The notes under the pieces: generated by a model | What the model was told of the DNA's origin: nothing | Databases searched by the model: none | Seen by the model: the letters and a program-made list of their open reading frames with translations, nothing else | Made by a program: the position numbers and the translations under genes | Source of the DNA: Evansella clarkii | GTDB taxonomy: Bacteria > Bacillota > Bacilli > Bacillales > Salisediminibacteriaceae | Reading direction: 5' to 3' | Assembly (NCBI RefSeq): GCF_002019695.1 | Contig: NZ_KV917376.1 | Span: forward strand, 2,472,670-2,536,669 | DNA: 64,000 nucleotides | Part shown: in pieces, positions 46,498 through 56,387 of the stretch | Position numbering within the stretch: position 1 is the stretch's first letter | Layout of the letters: every line of letters begins with the position of its first letter

Positions 46498-49140
46498 ATG
46501 GAAAACAAAGAGGTTTCAATGCCGCCTAAGTATGACCCGCAGGCGACAGAGAGTAAATGGTATCAGTACTGGGTGGATGGAAAGTTTTTCGAGGCAGCTG
46601 GTGATGAAAGCAAAAAGCCGTACACTATCGTTATCCCGCCGCCGAACGTAACAGGAAAACTTCACCTTGGGCATGCATGGGATACGACACTCCAGGATAT
46701 TCTTATGCGGGTAAAGAGGATGCAAGGGTATGATGCTTTATGGCTTCCTGGAATGGACCATGCAGGTATTGCCACTCAGGCGAAAGTAGAAGGAAAACTT
46801 CGTGAAGAAGGAATCAGCAGACACGACCTTGGCAGAGAAAAATTCCTTGAAAAGTCCTGGGAGTGGAAGGAAGAGTATGCGGAGTTTATCCGTAAGCAAT
46901 GGGCAAAACTAGGTCTTTCCCTCGACTATTCAAGAGAGAGGTTCACTCTTGATGAAGGACTTTCAGACGCAGTTAATGAAGTTTTCGTAAGATTGTACGA
47001 AGAAGGTCTTATCTACCGCGGCGAATATATCATAAACTGGGACCCTCAGACAAAGACGGCTCTTTCTGACATTGAAGTAATCCATAAAGACGTACAAGGT
47101 GCGTTTTACCATATGAAATACCCTCTCGTGGACGGAAGCGGGCATATCGAGGTGGCGACAACCCGTCCGGAAACGATGCTTGGGGATACTGCTGTTGCCG
47201 TACATCCGAAAGATGAGCGTTACCAGCACCTCATTGGCAAGAAGGTAAAGCTCCCGATCGTTGGCAGAGAAATTGAGATTGTAGCAGACGACTACGTGGA
47301 CCGGGAATTTGGTTCAGGTGCTGTTAAAATTACTCCTGCCCATGATCCGAACGACTTTGAAATAGGCAACCGCCATGATCTGGAGCGTGTGCTCGTTATG
47401 GATGAAGGCGGACAAATGAACGAAAATGCCGGGAAGTATAAAGGTATGGACCGGTTTGAATGCCGAAAGCAGATTGTTAAAGACCTTCAGGAAGAAGGCG
47501 TCCTGTTCAAAATTGAAGAACATATGCACAGTGTAGGACATTCAGAACGAAGCGGCGCAGTTGTAGAGCCTTATTTATCCACACAGTGGTTTGTAAAAAT
47601 GGGGCCTCTCGCAGATCAGGCAATTGAGCTGCAAAAGTCAGAAGGAAAAGTTGATTTTGTTCCTGAGCGTTTTGAGAAAACTTATCTACACTGGATTGAA
47701 AACATCCGTGACTGGTGTATCTCCCGTCAACTATGGTGGGGGCACAGAATCCCGGCCTGGTACCACAAAGAAACCGGAGAAATTTACGTAGGCCGTACCG
47801 CCCCTGAAGATATTGAAAACTGGGAACAGGATGAGGATGTACTTGATACATGGTTCAGTTCTGCATTATGGCCATTTTCAACAATGGGCTGGCCGAATGA
47901 AGAAGCACCTGATTTTAAACGATTCTATTCCACAGATGTTCTCGTAACGGGATATGACATCATTTATTTCTGGGTAGCGCGAATGATTTTCCAGGGACTG
48001 CATTTCACTGGCGAACGCCCGTTTAAAGATGTGCTGATCCACGGTCTTGTCCGTGATTCAGAAGGGCGAAAAATGAGTAAATCCCTTGGTAACGGAGTCG
48101 ACCCGATGGATGTTATCGATAAATATGGTGCAGACGCTTTACGCTTCTTCCTTTCTACAGGAAGCTCACCAGGGCATGACCTCCGTTTTTACTGGGAAAA
48201 AGTAGAAGCAAACTGGAACTTTGGCAATAAAATCTGGAATGCTTCAAGATTTGCCTTAATGAACATGGAAGGTCTCAAATATGAAGACATTGATCTTTCA
48301 GGCAAAAAATCGATTGCTGATAAGTGGATTCTGACCCGCCTTCAGGAAACGGTTGACCATGTTACTAAATTTATTGATACGTATGAATTTGGCGAAGTTG
48401 GCCGTGCCCTTTACAACTTTATCTGGGATGATCTTTGTGACTGGTATATTGAAATGGCGAAGCTGCCATTAAATGGGGAAGACGAAGAAGCGAAGCATAC
48501 AACTCGTTCAGTCCTTGCGTATGTTCTCGACAATACGATGAGGCTGCTCCATCCGTTCATGCCATTTATTACAGAAGAAGTATGGCAGCACCTTCCGCAC
48601 GAAGGAGAATCAATTACTGTGGCTGAATGGCCGGAGAAAACAGACTCCTTAATGGACATCCAGGCTGTTAAAGATATGCAGCTCCTTCAGGAAATCATCC
48701 GTTCTGTACGGAACACAAGAGCAGAACTGAATGTTCCAATGAGCAGGGAAATTACTCTTCATATTAAAGCTGACTCCGTAGAAGTACTTGAACAGCTTCA
48801 ACGAGGCCAGGCTTATATAGAGCGTTTCTGCCGCCCGGGAGAACTGCGAATGGATACAGGGCTTGCTGCTCCGGAAAAATCAATGAGCTCGGTTCTGTCA
48901 GGTGTGGAACTGTATCTCCCATTAGAAGGCCTGCTCGATCTGGACGCTGAAATTGAGCGTCTCGAAGGAGAGCTGAAGCGCCTTGATGGGGAAGTTATCC
49001 GAGTTCAGAAAAAACTTTCAAATAAAGGCTTTACAGATAAGGCTCCGGAACAGGTTGTTGCTGCTGAGAGAGAAAAAGAGAAAGATTACACGGAGCAAAG
49101 AAATAAAGTTGCTGCCCGCTTAGAAGAACTGAAAAATTAA
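46498..49140 (+). CDS. valS: Valyl-tRNA synthetase
   Basis: Class I aminoacyl-tRNA synthetase of 880 residues. The HIGH motif appears in [20 protein letters not shown], the editing domain in [14 protein letters not shown], the KMSKS motif as [11 protein letters not shown], and a C-terminal coiled coil (about 815-880) binds tRNA. GGAGGAGG precedes the ATG. Controlled by the T-box upstream. In B. subtilis folC follows directly; here about 10 kb of other genes intervene. Confidence 0.98.
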   Translation: MENKEVSMPPKYDPQATESKWYQYWVDGKFFEAAGDESKKPYTIVIPPPNVTGKLHLGHAWDTTLQDILMRVKRMQGYDALWLPGMDHAGIATQAKVEGKLREEGISRHDLGREKFLEKSWEWKEEYAEFIRKQWAKLGLSLDYSRERFTLDEGLSDAVNEVFVRLYEEGLIYRGEYIINWDPQTKTALSDIEVIHKDVQGAFYHMKYPLVDGSGHIEVATTRPETMLGDTAVAVHPKDERYQHLIGKKVKLPIVGREIEIVADDYVDREFGSGAVKITPAHDPNDFEIGNRHDLERVLVMDEGGQMNENAGKYKGMDRFECRKQIVKDLQEEGVLFKIEEHMHSVGHSERSGAVVEPYLSTQWFVKMGPLADQAIELQKSEGKVDFVPERFEKTYLHWIENIRDWCISRQLWWGHRIPAWYHKETGEIYVGRTAPEDIENWEQDEDVLDTWFSSALWPFSTMGWPNEEAPDFKRFYSTDVLVTGYDIIYFWVARMIFQGLHFTGERPFKDVLIHGLVRDSEGRKMSKSLGNGVDPMDVIDKYGADALRFFLSTGSSPGHDLRFYWEKVEANWNFGNKIWNASRFALMNMEGLKYEDIDLSGKKSIADKWILTRLQETVDHVTKFIDTYEFGEVGRALYNFIWDDLCDWYIEMAKLPLNGEDEEAKHTTRSVLAYVLDNTMRLLHPFMPFITEEVWQHLPHEGESITVAEWPEKTDSLMDIQAVKDMQLLQEIIRSVRNTRAELNVPMSREITLHIKADSVEVLEQLQRGQAYIERFCRPGELRMDTGLAAPEKSMSSVLSGVELYLPLEGLLDLDAEIERLEGELKRLDGEVIRVQKKLSNKGFTDKAPEQVVAAEREKEKDYTEQRNKVAARLEELKN

Positions 49141-49154
49141 GGGCTCAAGAAAAT

Positions 49155-49180
49155 CCAGGGATTTAACATCCCTGGGTTTC
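49155..49180 (+). terminator. Terminator of valS
   Basis: CCAGGGAT pairs with ATCCCTGG, followed by GTTTCCTC; the T-run is weak. Confidence 0.6.
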
Positions 49181-49215
49181 CTCTACATAATTATATTAAC
49201 CAGAGGAGACTTGGA

Positions 49216-50277
49216 ATGGGTAAAATAAAGTATAAAAGGGCAAGAGAACTGAATATACAAATAGGGGACCTTCAGCCAGGGGCAAAAAATAAAATTACTG
49301 ATGTTCCAGGTGTAACAGTTGGCCATCATACACTTAGTAATGGAAACATACAGACCGGAGTAACTGCTATTCTGCCGCATCAGGGAAATATTTTTAAAGA
49401 AAAGGTTATTGCTTCGAGCCATGTATTCAACGGATTCGGCAAAACAGCAGGAACGATTCAAATTAATGAACTGGGAACCGTCGAAACGCCGATTATTTTA
49501 ACGAATACTTTTGCAGCGGGGACTTGCAGCGCAGGACTCATCAAATATATGCTGAAAGACAACCTGGAGCCTGGACGTACTACTGGTACAATTAACCCAG
49601 TTGTATGTGAATGTAATGATATGATTTTAAATGATATTAGAGAAGCCGCAGTGGAAGAACGTCATGTGACCAGGGCTATCGAAGCTGCAGGGCCTGACTT
49701 TGAGGAGGGTGCACATGGTGCCGGCAGAGGGATGAAATGCTTCGGGCTGAAAGGCGGAATTGGTTCAGCCTCCAGATTTATTCATGCGGGAGACAGAGCA
49801 TATACCCTGGGAGTATTGGTATTGTCTAATTTCGGTAATCTGCAGGATTTAGTATTAGACGGCAAAAAAGCCGGGAAACGCATTTCTGAAATAAGGGACA
49901 CAAATGGTACAGAAGAAAAGGATCAAGGATCCATCATTATGATTCTTGCTACTGACTTACCTGTGACAGACAGACAGCTTAACCGGATCATCAGAAGATG
50001 CGGCAATGGTTTAAGCCGTACTGGATCGAATATGGGCCATGGGAGCGGAGATTTAGTAATCGGTTTTTCGACAGCAACAAGAATCCCCCATAAGCCGGAA
50101 GCTGAGCTTCTTTCTATGGAGTTTGTTCATGAAGAAGAACTGGATCAGCCATTTAAAGCTGCAGCAGAAGCTACGGAAGAGGCGATTATTAATTCAATGC
50201 TTATGGCAAAAACAACAACCGGAAGAGACGGGAATCAATTAATCTCATTAAGTGAGTATGCTGAAAAGCTTATATAA
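49216..50277 (+). CDS. P1 family (S58, DmpA-like) peptidase
   Basis: Ntn-hydrolase-type aminopeptidase of 353 residues. Family segments include KNKITDVPGVTVGHHTL, GFGKTAGTIQINELGTVETP and NTFAAGTCSAG. The self-cleavage site is DQGSIIMILATD: Ser239 should become the N-terminal nucleophile of the beta chain. Known members split N-terminal D- or L-Ala, beta-peptides or amino-acid amides. GAGGAG precedes the ATG. It lies 17 bp before a D-amino-acid transaminase, suggesting use of D-amino-acid peptides. Confidence 0.9.
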   Translation: MGKIKYKRARELNIQIGDLQPGAKNKITDVPGVTVGHHTLSNGNIQTGVTAILPHQGNIFKEKVIASSHVFNGFGKTAGTIQINELGTVETPIILTNTFAAGTCSAGLIKYMLKDNLEPGRTTGTINPVVCECNDMILNDIREAAVEERHVTRAIEAAGPDFEEGAHGAGRGMKCFGLKGGIGSASRFIHAGDRAYTLGVLVLSNFGNLQDLVLDGKKAGKRISEIRDTNGTEEKDQGSIIMILATDLPVTDRQLNRIIRRCGNGLSRTGSNMGHGSGDLVIGFSTATRIPHKPEAELLSMEFVHEEELDQPFKAAAEATEEAIINSMLMAKTTTGRDGNQLISLSEYAEKLI

Positions 50278-50294
50278 AAAGGAGAGGTGTATTA

Positions 50295-51134
50295 ATGGGA
50301 GAAGTCGCCTTTTATAAAGACAGATTCGTAGGTATTGAAGAGAACGTTGTGCCAATCCAGGAACGGGGCCACCAGTTCGGTGATGGAGTTTATGAAGTGA
50401 TCCGCGTTTATGGCGGAGAGCCATTCCTTATGGAGGAACACTTCGACAGGCTCGAGAGAAGTGCTGCAGCAATTGACCTGAGGCTTCCATACAGAAGAGA
50501 AAAGCTGAAGGCAATTGTTAAGGAAGCACTTGAACGATCAGAAATTAAAGAAGCGGAAATTTATTTCCAGATCACGAGAGGTATTTCCCCCCGCCAGCAT
50601 CATTATCCAGAATGTGATGCTGTGTTCGCTCTCACAGTACGCCAGGCAAAAACGTTGGATTCTATTAAACGGGAAGAAGGCGTTCCTGTAACAATTGCAG
50701 AAGATGACCGGTGGCTCAATTGTTATATTAAATCGTTAAACCTTCTCCCAAATGTGATGGCTAAGCAGAAGGCAATGGCAAAAGGCTGCGCAGAAGCAAT
50801 ATATCAGAGAGACGGCATAATTACAGAAGGCTCAAGCAGTAATGCCTTTGCTGTAAAAGACGGTGTAATATATACACACCCTGCAACAAGAGGCATTCTT
50901 CACGGTATCACAAGGGCGACTGTTATTGAACTGGCGAAAGAAATGGATATAGCTGTAAAGGAAGAAAAGTTTGACACAGAATTCTTCCTGAATGCAGATG
51001 AAGTGTTCTTTACGAGTACCAGTGTAGAAGTGATGCCTGTCAGTGAAGCAGACGGTACAAGATTCCCTGAGACAAGGCCTGTGACTCTTAAGCTTTCAGA
51101 TGCCTTTAAAAAACTATATATTAAAGGGCAGTAA
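50295..51134 (+). CDS. dat: D-amino-acid aminotransferase
   Basis: Class IV PLP transaminase interconverting D-alanine and D-glutamate. The 279-residue protein has the PLP lysine at Lys146 in LNCYIKSLNLL, the phosphate-binding GSSSNAFAV and the conserved RGHQFGDGVYEVIRVYGGEP. The segment SPRQHHYPECD contains the substrate-carboxylate residues known from the Bacillus sp. YM-1 enzyme. GGAGAGG precedes the ATG. It provides a second route to D-glutamate besides racE. In operon with the P1 peptidase. Confidence 0.95.
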   Translation: MGEVAFYKDRFVGIEENVVPIQERGHQFGDGVYEVIRVYGGEPFLMEEHFDRLERSAAAIDLRLPYRREKLKAIVKEALERSEIKEAEIYFQITRGISPRQHHYPECDAVFALTVRQAKTLDSIKREEGVPVTIAEDDRWLNCYIKSLNLLPNVMAKQKAMAKGCAEAIYQRDGIITEGSSSNAFAVKDGVIYTHPATRGILHGITRATVIELAKEMDIAVKEEKFDTEFFLNADEVFFTSTSVEVMPVSEADGTRFPETRPVTLKLSDAFKKLYIKGQ

Positions 51135-51139
51135 TCTCA

Positions 51140-51180
51140 AGGGCCTCCCAGATGAAAGCCATGCTGGAGAGGCCTTTTAA
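51140..51180 (+). terminator. Terminator of the peptidase-dat operon
   Basis: AGGGCCTC pairs with GAGGCCTT, followed by TTAAAC. Confidence 0.7.
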
Positions 51181-51385
51181 ACAATTTTCCTTGGGAAATG
51201 CAAAAAGAATGTATTTTCAGAAATAGTGATATAAAATGAAAATACTGGAATTTCCAGCTAAAGAGGAAATATTATTTAACTTTCTTAAGAATCCTATGAA
51301 ACTTTTCTTTCCTTAAAGCGTAAAAAAATTATTACAGTAAATTGGCTGATAGACCTGGTTAGTTAAACAGCGTTCTGTTCGGGGG

Positions 51386-52063
51386 GTGTTTTCAATTTTT
51401 TTAATCAGAAGACTCAGAAAGAATCTAACTAAAATTTCCGGAGTATTCAGGAAAGACGAAGAGCCTGAAGAATTACTGGAGCAGTACATAGCAATGCTTG
51501 GAGAAAAAGTTAAAGAACTGGAAAACGAAGCAATACAAAAAACAGCAGAAGAAAAATTACTGGCCCGAAGAATTGAAGCAGCAGCTGAAAAAATAAAGAA
51601 GCGTGAAAAGCAGGCTCTGAAAGCACTCAGCACAGGAAGGAACGATTTTGCGCGGCGTGTAATTGAAGATAAAACAAGAATCTCCGGGGAGAAAAGACAT
51701 CTTGAAACACTCCATGCGTCTGCCAGAGACGATGCAGCCGAACTTAACGAGAGACTCTTCAGCCTGAAAAAGTCCTACCAGGAAATACTCTTTAAGCGGG
51801 AACAGCTGCAAAATAAAGTCGGGACCACAAAGACTAACATTTTGATGAATGAAGCTCTTTCCACCCTGGACTTTTCCAATAGGAAAGATAGAGAGAACGA
51901 GATGAAAGGTACGGAGGAAGAAGGAATCCCTTCCAATACCCCCGACGACAGAAAGCAAACTGACAAAAACGTAAAAAACACGGACAGCCAGTGGCTGCAG
52001 GACCAGGTTGACCAGGAGATGCTCCTCCTGAAAAAGAAATTACACAGTAGCAAAAGTGAATGA
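51386..52063 (+). CDS. PspA/IM30 family coiled-coil protein
   Basis: A 225-residue, highly charged helical protein. The N-terminus FLIRRLRKNLTKISGVFRKD resembles the amphipathic membrane-binding helix of PspA, followed by DEEPEELLEQYIAMLGEKV and long coiled coils to about residue 160; the tail is hydrophilic. Such proteins bind and protect the membrane under stress. The start is uncertain: GTG 51386 sits inside the GGGGGGTG that should be its ribosome binding site. An ATT at 51395 has better spacing and gives the usual PspA N-terminus. A second member, LiaH, is encoded 1.75 kb downstream. Confidence 0.8.
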   Translation: MFSIFLIRRLRKNLTKISGVFRKDEEPEELLEQYIAMLGEKVKELENEAIQKTAEEKLLARRIEAAAEKIKKREKQALKALSTGRNDFARRVIEDKTRISGEKRHLETLHASARDDAAELNERLFSLKKSYQEILFKREQLQNKVGTTKTNILMNEALSTLDFSNRKDRENEMKGTEEEGIPSNTPDDRKQTDKNVKNTDSQWLQDQVDQEMLLLKKKLHSSKSE

Positions 52064-52096
52064 ACATATTAATATAAGGGGTTAAACCATAACTAA

Positions 52097-52132
52097 AACA
52101 CCTGTGCAATTAATTGCGCAGGTGTTTTTTTG
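52097..52132 (+). terminator. Terminator of the PspA-like gene
   Basis: AACACCTGTGCAATT pairs with AATTGCGCAGGTGTT, followed by TTTTTG. Confidence 0.92.
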
Positions 52133-52354
52133 AAAGATAAGAAAGTATAAAATAAAAATTTTTGTCCACCACGCATTTTTGGTGTGCGGTATTTTTGCCA
52201 GAGAAGTACTGTAAATTTCCACGATAATGTCCAGTTTCAGATGTGAGCGTGGGATGACCTCTCCTGAAGCACCTCGAAGTACTGCATAAAAGGAAAAAGC
52301 AGCTATTAAATTATGCTGTCCGCCGAATTACTAACCCAAGGGAGGGAATGAGGC

Positions 52355-53110
52355 TGATTCAGGAATTGAACCGGTTGTACAACGCTCCTCAACGTACGAA
52401 AGAGGCTGATTCAGGAATTGAATCGGTTAAACAACACTTCTCAACGTATGAATGAAGCCGATGCAGGAATTGAGTTGGTTGAATGCCTGGACTCAACGTA
52501 CGAAAGAGGCTGATTCAGGAATTGAACCGGTTGAACAATGCTTCTCAACGTACGAATAAGGCTGATTCAGGAATTGAACCGGTTGAACAATGCTTCTCAA
52601 CGTACGAATAAGGCTGATTCAGGAATTGAATCGGTTGAACAATGCTTCTCAACGTACGAATAAGGCTGATTCAGGAATTGAATTGGTTGAACAATGCTTC
52701 TCAACGTATGAATGAGGTTGATTCAGGAATTGAATCGGTTGAACAACGCTTTTCAACGTATGAATGAAGCTGATTCAGGAATTGAACCGGTTGAACAATG
52801 CTTCTCAACGTACGAATAAGGCTGATTCAGGAATTGAACCGGTTGAACAATGCTTCTCAACGTATGAATGAGGCTGATTCAGGAATTGAATCGGTTGAAC
52901 AACGCTCCTCAACGTATGAATGAAGCTGAATCAGGAATTGAATTGGTTGAACAATGCTTCTCAACGTATGAATGAGGCTGATTCAGGAATTGAATCGGTT
53001 GAACAACGCTTTTCAACGTATGAATGAAGCTGATTCAGGAATTGAATCGGTTGAACAACGCTCCTCAACGTATGAATGAAGCTGATTCAGGAATTGAGTC
53101 GATTCAATAA
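52355..53110. repeat. 15-unit tandem array with exact 52-bp period
   Basis: The motif TGATTCAGGAATTGAA starts at 52355 and then every 52 bp up to 53083, fifteen times with no insertion or deletion. Each unit holds GATTC and GAATC as an inverted pair, CGGTTGAACAA, and CTCAACGTA-GAAT. Two sub-types alternate: one with CCGGTT and GTACGAATAAG, one with TCGGTT and GTATGAATGA. A period of 52 is not a multiple of three, and no frame stays open, so it is non-coding. It fills most of the gap between the PspA-like gene and the lia operon; the parts at 52133-52354 and 53111-53380 show nothing else clear. Confidence 0.93.
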
Positions 53111-53380
53111 CACTACAGTCCAACGAGCATATGCAGCAAACAATACAACTACAGCAACCTATTTACAATCGAGGAGGAAGGGGCAGTGTCTGGATCAGCG
53201 GTCACTCATTGCAGATATAGAGCGCAGCTCGTGTCCAAGGCTCTTGCGTTTTTCTTTAGCTGATGGGGGGCTTAATACAAAATACGCCTGAAGGCTTAGA
53301 TAAGATATTTCCCCGGTACATTATCCGGAAATGGCAGAGACGATATGATTAAGGCAGAAAAAAGAGAGGAGGAAAAAACG

Positions 53381-53731
53381 ATGAAAAAGTTTTTGATTTT
53401 CTTGCTTGCTATCGCTGCCCTGTTTATTCTGTTAGCTAACATCGGGCCTTTAATACTTCTTGGAGTTAGTGTTTACCTTCTGTATGTTATCTTCAAAAAA
53501 TTTGTGAGAAGTGATTCAATGGCAGGAAAAGTTATCTGGGTGCTCCTTGGATTGCTTGTACTCAGCGTAGCGTTATCAAATATTTACGCAGTTTTAGGGC
53601 TCGCTGCACTGTATTTTTTATATGTGCTTTTCAAAAATAACGGGAAAGAGGAAGAAATTATCTTTAATAAGCCTTCAGAGAACGACCCATTTACAAATTT
53701 TGAAAGACAATGGGCAGACATGAACAAGTAA
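53381..53731 (+). CDS. liaI: LiaI-like small membrane protein
   Basis: A 116-residue protein with three or four membrane helices (FLIFLLAIAALFILLANIGP, ILLGVSVYLLYVIF, VIWVLLGLLVLSVAL) and a charged C-terminal tail ending NFERQWADMNK, comparable to the FDDEWEEF-type tail of B. subtilis LiaI. In B. subtilis LiaI recruits LiaH to the membrane. ATG 53381 follows GAGAGGAGG; an upstream ATG at 53345 has no such site. First gene of liaIHFSR. Similarity to LiaI is more in layout than in sequence. Confidence 0.75.
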   Translation: MKKFLIFLLAIAALFILLANIGPLILLGVSVYLLYVIFKKFVRSDSMAGKVIWVLLGLLVLSVALSNIYAVLGLAALYFLYVLFKNNGKEEEIIFNKPSENDPFTNFERQWADMNK

Positions 53732-53744
53732 AAAGCAGAAAAAG

Positions 53745-53784
53745 CTGATAAATACTGATAAATGCTGATTAATGCTGAAAAGCA
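53745..53784. repeat. Four decamer repeats between liaI and liaH
   Basis: CTGATAAATA, CTGATAAATG, CTGATTAATG and CTGAAAAGCA follow each other at a 10-bp period, just before the liaH ribosome binding site. Confidence 0.7.
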
Positions 53785-53814
53785 AATTTTACTTAAACAA
53801 AGGAGAGATATGAA

Positions 53815-54444
53815 ATGACAAATGTATTTACAAGGCTGAAAGACTCTATAGCAGCAGATCTCCATGACCTGCTTGATAAGAAAGAGGAAGCTAACCCTAT
53901 TGCTGCTCTGAACCAGTATTTACGTCAGAGTGAAAAAGAAACGGAAAAGGTACGCAAGCTGGCTGACCGCCAGTATAAGCTAATCGACGAATTTACGAAG
54001 GAACATCAGAAAGCAGCAGAAATGGCGGCCAAACGAAAATATCAGGCCGAAATCGCGTCTGAAGCGGGAGAAGAGGAGATGCATGAATTTGCTTTAAGCG
54101 AAGCAGAAAGATATGAAACAAGAGTATCAGAACTTCATAAATCAAAAATCTCGGCACAGGAACAGCTTGAGGAGCTTGAAAGAAAATATGAAGAAATGAG
54201 CCATAAACTAAAAGATATGCACTTAAGAAGGATGCAGCTTATGGGGAGAGAAAATATTGCCCGGGCAACTTACCAGATAGACAAAGTAACGAAGGACCCA
54301 GGGGATGCCTCCTATTATCGCTTTACAGAAATGGAAAGTTTCATTGAAGGGCTGGAGCATAAAGTGAACCGGAGAAGCTATGAAAATTCCTTTGACGGTA
54401 AAATAGCTATGCTGGAACGGGAATTAAAAGACAAAGCACAATAA
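53815..54444 (+). CDS. liaH: PspA/IM30-type phage-shock protein LiaH
   Basis: A 209-residue coiled-coil protein that forms large rings at the membrane during envelope stress. The N-terminal NVFTRLKDSIAADLHDLLDK is the amphipathic helix, followed by NPIAALNQYLRQSEKETEKV and long heptad helices. ATG 53815 follows AAAGGAGAGA; an ATG at 53810 runs straight into a stop. It is the main effector of the Lia system. Two hairpins after it may reduce transcription of the sensor genes downstream. Confidence 0.9.
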   Translation: MTNVFTRLKDSIAADLHDLLDKKEEANPIAALNQYLRQSEKETEKVRKLADRQYKLIDEFTKEHQKAAEMAAKRKYQAEIASEAGEEEMHEFALSEAERYETRVSELHKSKISAQEQLEELERKYEEMSHKLKDMHLRRMQLMGRENIARATYQIDKVTKDPGDASYYRFTEMESFIEGLEHKVNRRSYENSFDGKIAMLERELKDKAQ

Positions 54445-54453
54445 GCATCAGGA

Positions 54454-54555
54454 CTCCGGGATACATACGTAGCCCGGAGATGCCTGAGATTATATTGTAT
54501 ATTTGCGGCTCTATTAGTAAAATAAGATTGCCCGGCAGATTTTGTCAGTCCGGGC
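54454..54555 (+). promoter_or_regulatory. Two hairpins between liaH and liaF (possible attenuator)
   Basis: CTCCGGG (54454-54460) pairs with CCCGGAG (54473-54479), and GCCCGG (54530-54535) with CCGGGC (54550-54555). Neither has a proper T-run. They could stabilise the liaIH mRNA end or cause partial termination, as reported for B. subtilis liaIH. Confidence 0.5.
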
Positions 54556-54585
54556 ATACATAAAAAACGGGGAGGAGGCCGCTGT

Positions 54586-55335
54586 ATGTTCAGCAGAATA
54601 TCTGTAAACACCGTGAACTGGATACTTATAACAGGAGCATTGCTCCTTGTGGCAGAAATTTTGTTTTTTAATACAGGTCTGGTGTTCTCCCTCCTTTTCC
54701 TCGGTTTCCTTACGTATATGGGCTGGAAAAATTTCAGGCATGCTGTAGGAAAGATTTTCTTTTTTATCGGGCTGATCAGTGTATTTTTTACTGTGGTAAA
54801 TATGATGGCTGTTCGTTTTGTTGTTGTTGCAGCCATCATTCTTTTTGCGGTTAATTACCGCCGGTCATCAAGAGAGCCGGAATATATCAAACCGAAAACT
54901 TCTGAGACGGCTGTCTCAACTACAGAGGAAGTACGTGAAGAGCCTCTGATCCGGAAGGAACCATTATTCCGTAATCGTTTTTTTGGCAGGCAGGAAACGG
55001 ATGAAGTGCCGTACCGGTGGCAGGATGTCAATATCCACAGTGGGTTTGGCGATAAGATAATCGATCTCAGCAACACAGTGCTTCCTGATCACCCCGTAAT
55101 ATCTGTCAGACATTTTATTGGAAACATAAAAATATACGTACCTTACGAAGTGGAGGTGAGTCTCCACCACAGCTCTGTATTCGGCAGAGCTGCTGTCTTT
55201 CAGAAAAAGCATGATTCATTAGTAAATCAGACGCTGTTATATGAGACAGAGAATTATGGCAGGGAAACAGGTAACCCTGAGTTGAAAATCGTTACCTCTG
55301 TGTTCTCCGGAGACATTGAGGTGAAGAGAATATGA
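54586..55335 (+). CDS. liaF: LiaF, negative regulator of LiaSR
   Basis: Membrane protein of 249 residues that keeps the LiaS sensor off in unstressed cells. The N-terminal third has four hydrophobic helices (for example WILITGALLLVAEILFF and VRFVVVAAIILFAVNYRR). The C-terminal cytosolic domain has the family segment IHSGFGDKIIDLSNTVLPD and a beta-rich end, IKIYVPYEVEVSLHHSSVFG. A very strong GGGGAGGAGG precedes the ATG. The stop overlaps liaS by 4 bp. Confidence 0.92.
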   Translation: MFSRISVNTVNWILITGALLLVAEILFFNTGLVFSLLFLGFLTYMGWKNFRHAVGKIFFFIGLISVFFTVVNMMAVRFVVVAAIILFAVNYRRSSREPEYIKPKTSETAVSTTEEVREEPLIRKEPLFRNRFFGRQETDEVPYRWQDVNIHSGFGDKIIDLSNTVLPDHPVISVRHFIGNIKIYVPYEVEVSLHHSSVFGRAAVFQKKHDSLVNQTLLYETENYGRETGNPELKIVTSVFSGDIEVKRI

Positions 55336-56387
55336 ATTTGTTTTTTATTAAACAGCTCCTTGCCGCATTGCTCGGTGCATTATTTTTCGGGGCGGCAATT
55401 GTAGCCTCAACGTTTCTCATATTTCCTGTGGAGAACTGGCGTGAACTTTCTGAAGGAGAGATGTTTGGGGTGCCGTATCCCCTCTGGATTGTCAGTATTA
55501 TTGCGGCAGGCGGTATTACAGCAGGTGTGTCTTACTGGACAATATACAGGAACAAGCTTCAGCAGATTAATGACCGTCTGGAAGAGCTGGTGCGGGGAGA
55601 GAAACTGTCAATAGAAGAGGATACAGAACATCCGGACCTTTCCGGGATCAATAAATTACTTCAGGAACTGGAAACACAGGCAGTGAAACAGACGGAACTG
55701 TCGCAGCGCCTTGCAACGGAAAGGGCGGAAGAACGGGAGAAAGGGCTGCAGGAAGTCGTACTCCAGGAGCGGAACCGCCTTGCAAGGGAACTTCATGATT
55801 CCGTGTCCCAGCAGTTATTCGCCGCATCAATGATGATGTCTGCGATTAATGAGGGCAATCCTCCAGAGGACCCGGCCATGCGGAAGCAGCTGGGGCTTAT
55901 CGAAAAAATGATTGACCAGTCTCAGCTTGAAATGAGAGCTCTGCTCCTGCATTTGCGCCCGGCGGCATTAAGGGAAAAGCCCCTTGGAGAAGGGATTGCC
56001 GAGCTGCTGAGCGAATTAAGAGACAAAGTGCCTATGGAGATTGACTGGAAGATTGAACCTCTCAAGCTTGAAAAAGGGGTTGAAGATCATCTGTTCCGGA
56101 TTCTGCAGGAGGCCGTATCAAACGCACTCCGGCATTCTAAGGCGGAAAAGCTGACAGTAATACTGATGGAACGGGATAATATTATCATTTTAAGAGTAGC
56201 CGATAACGGAAAAGGCTTTAATGTAACGAAAGAAAGCTCCAAAAGCTCTTACGGATTAAAAAATATGTATGAAAGAGCCATCGAGATAGGGGGCTCTATG
56301 AAAATAGTAAGCGTTGAAAATGAGGGGAGCCGGCTGGAAGTTAAAATTCCTCAAAGGAAAACGACAGGGGGCGGGAAAATTGATTAA
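55332..56387 (+). CDS. liaS: Sensor histidine kinase LiaS
   Basis: Two-component sensor of 351 residues responding to cell-wall-active antibiotics. Two membrane helices (about 8-30 and 48-70) flank a very short outside loop, so it is an intramembrane-sensing kinase. Then come a HAMP-like linker, the HisKA_3 phosphoacceptor RLARELHDSVSQQLF, and an HATPase with EAVSNALRHSKAEKL and VADNGKGF. It is coupled to liaF by ATGA and overlaps liaR by 8 bp. Confidence 0.94.
   Translation: MNLFFIKQLLAALLGALFFGAAIVASTFLIFPVENWRELSEGEMFGVPYPLWIVSIIAAGGITAGVSYWTIYRNKLQQINDRLEELVRGEKLSIEEDTEHPDLSGINKLLQELETQAVKQTELSQRLATERAEEREKGLQEVVLQERNRLARELHDSVSQQLFAASMMMSAINEGNPPEDPAMRKQLGLIEKMIDQSQLEMRALLLHLRPAALREKPLGEGIAELLSELRDKVPMEIDWKIEPLKLEKGVEDHLFRILQEAVSNALRHSKAEKLTVILMERDNIIILRVADNGKGFNVTKESSKSSYGLKNMYERAIEIGGSMKIVSVENEGSRLEVKIPQRKTTGGGKID

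Noticed and set aside
52355-53110. CRISPR array
   Set aside because: The whole 52-bp unit repeats; there are no unique spacers alternating with constant repeats, and no cas genes are nearby.
53076-53291. 71-codon frame after the 52-bp array
   Set aside because: It begins inside the last repeat unit, has no ribosome binding site and no similarity I recognise.
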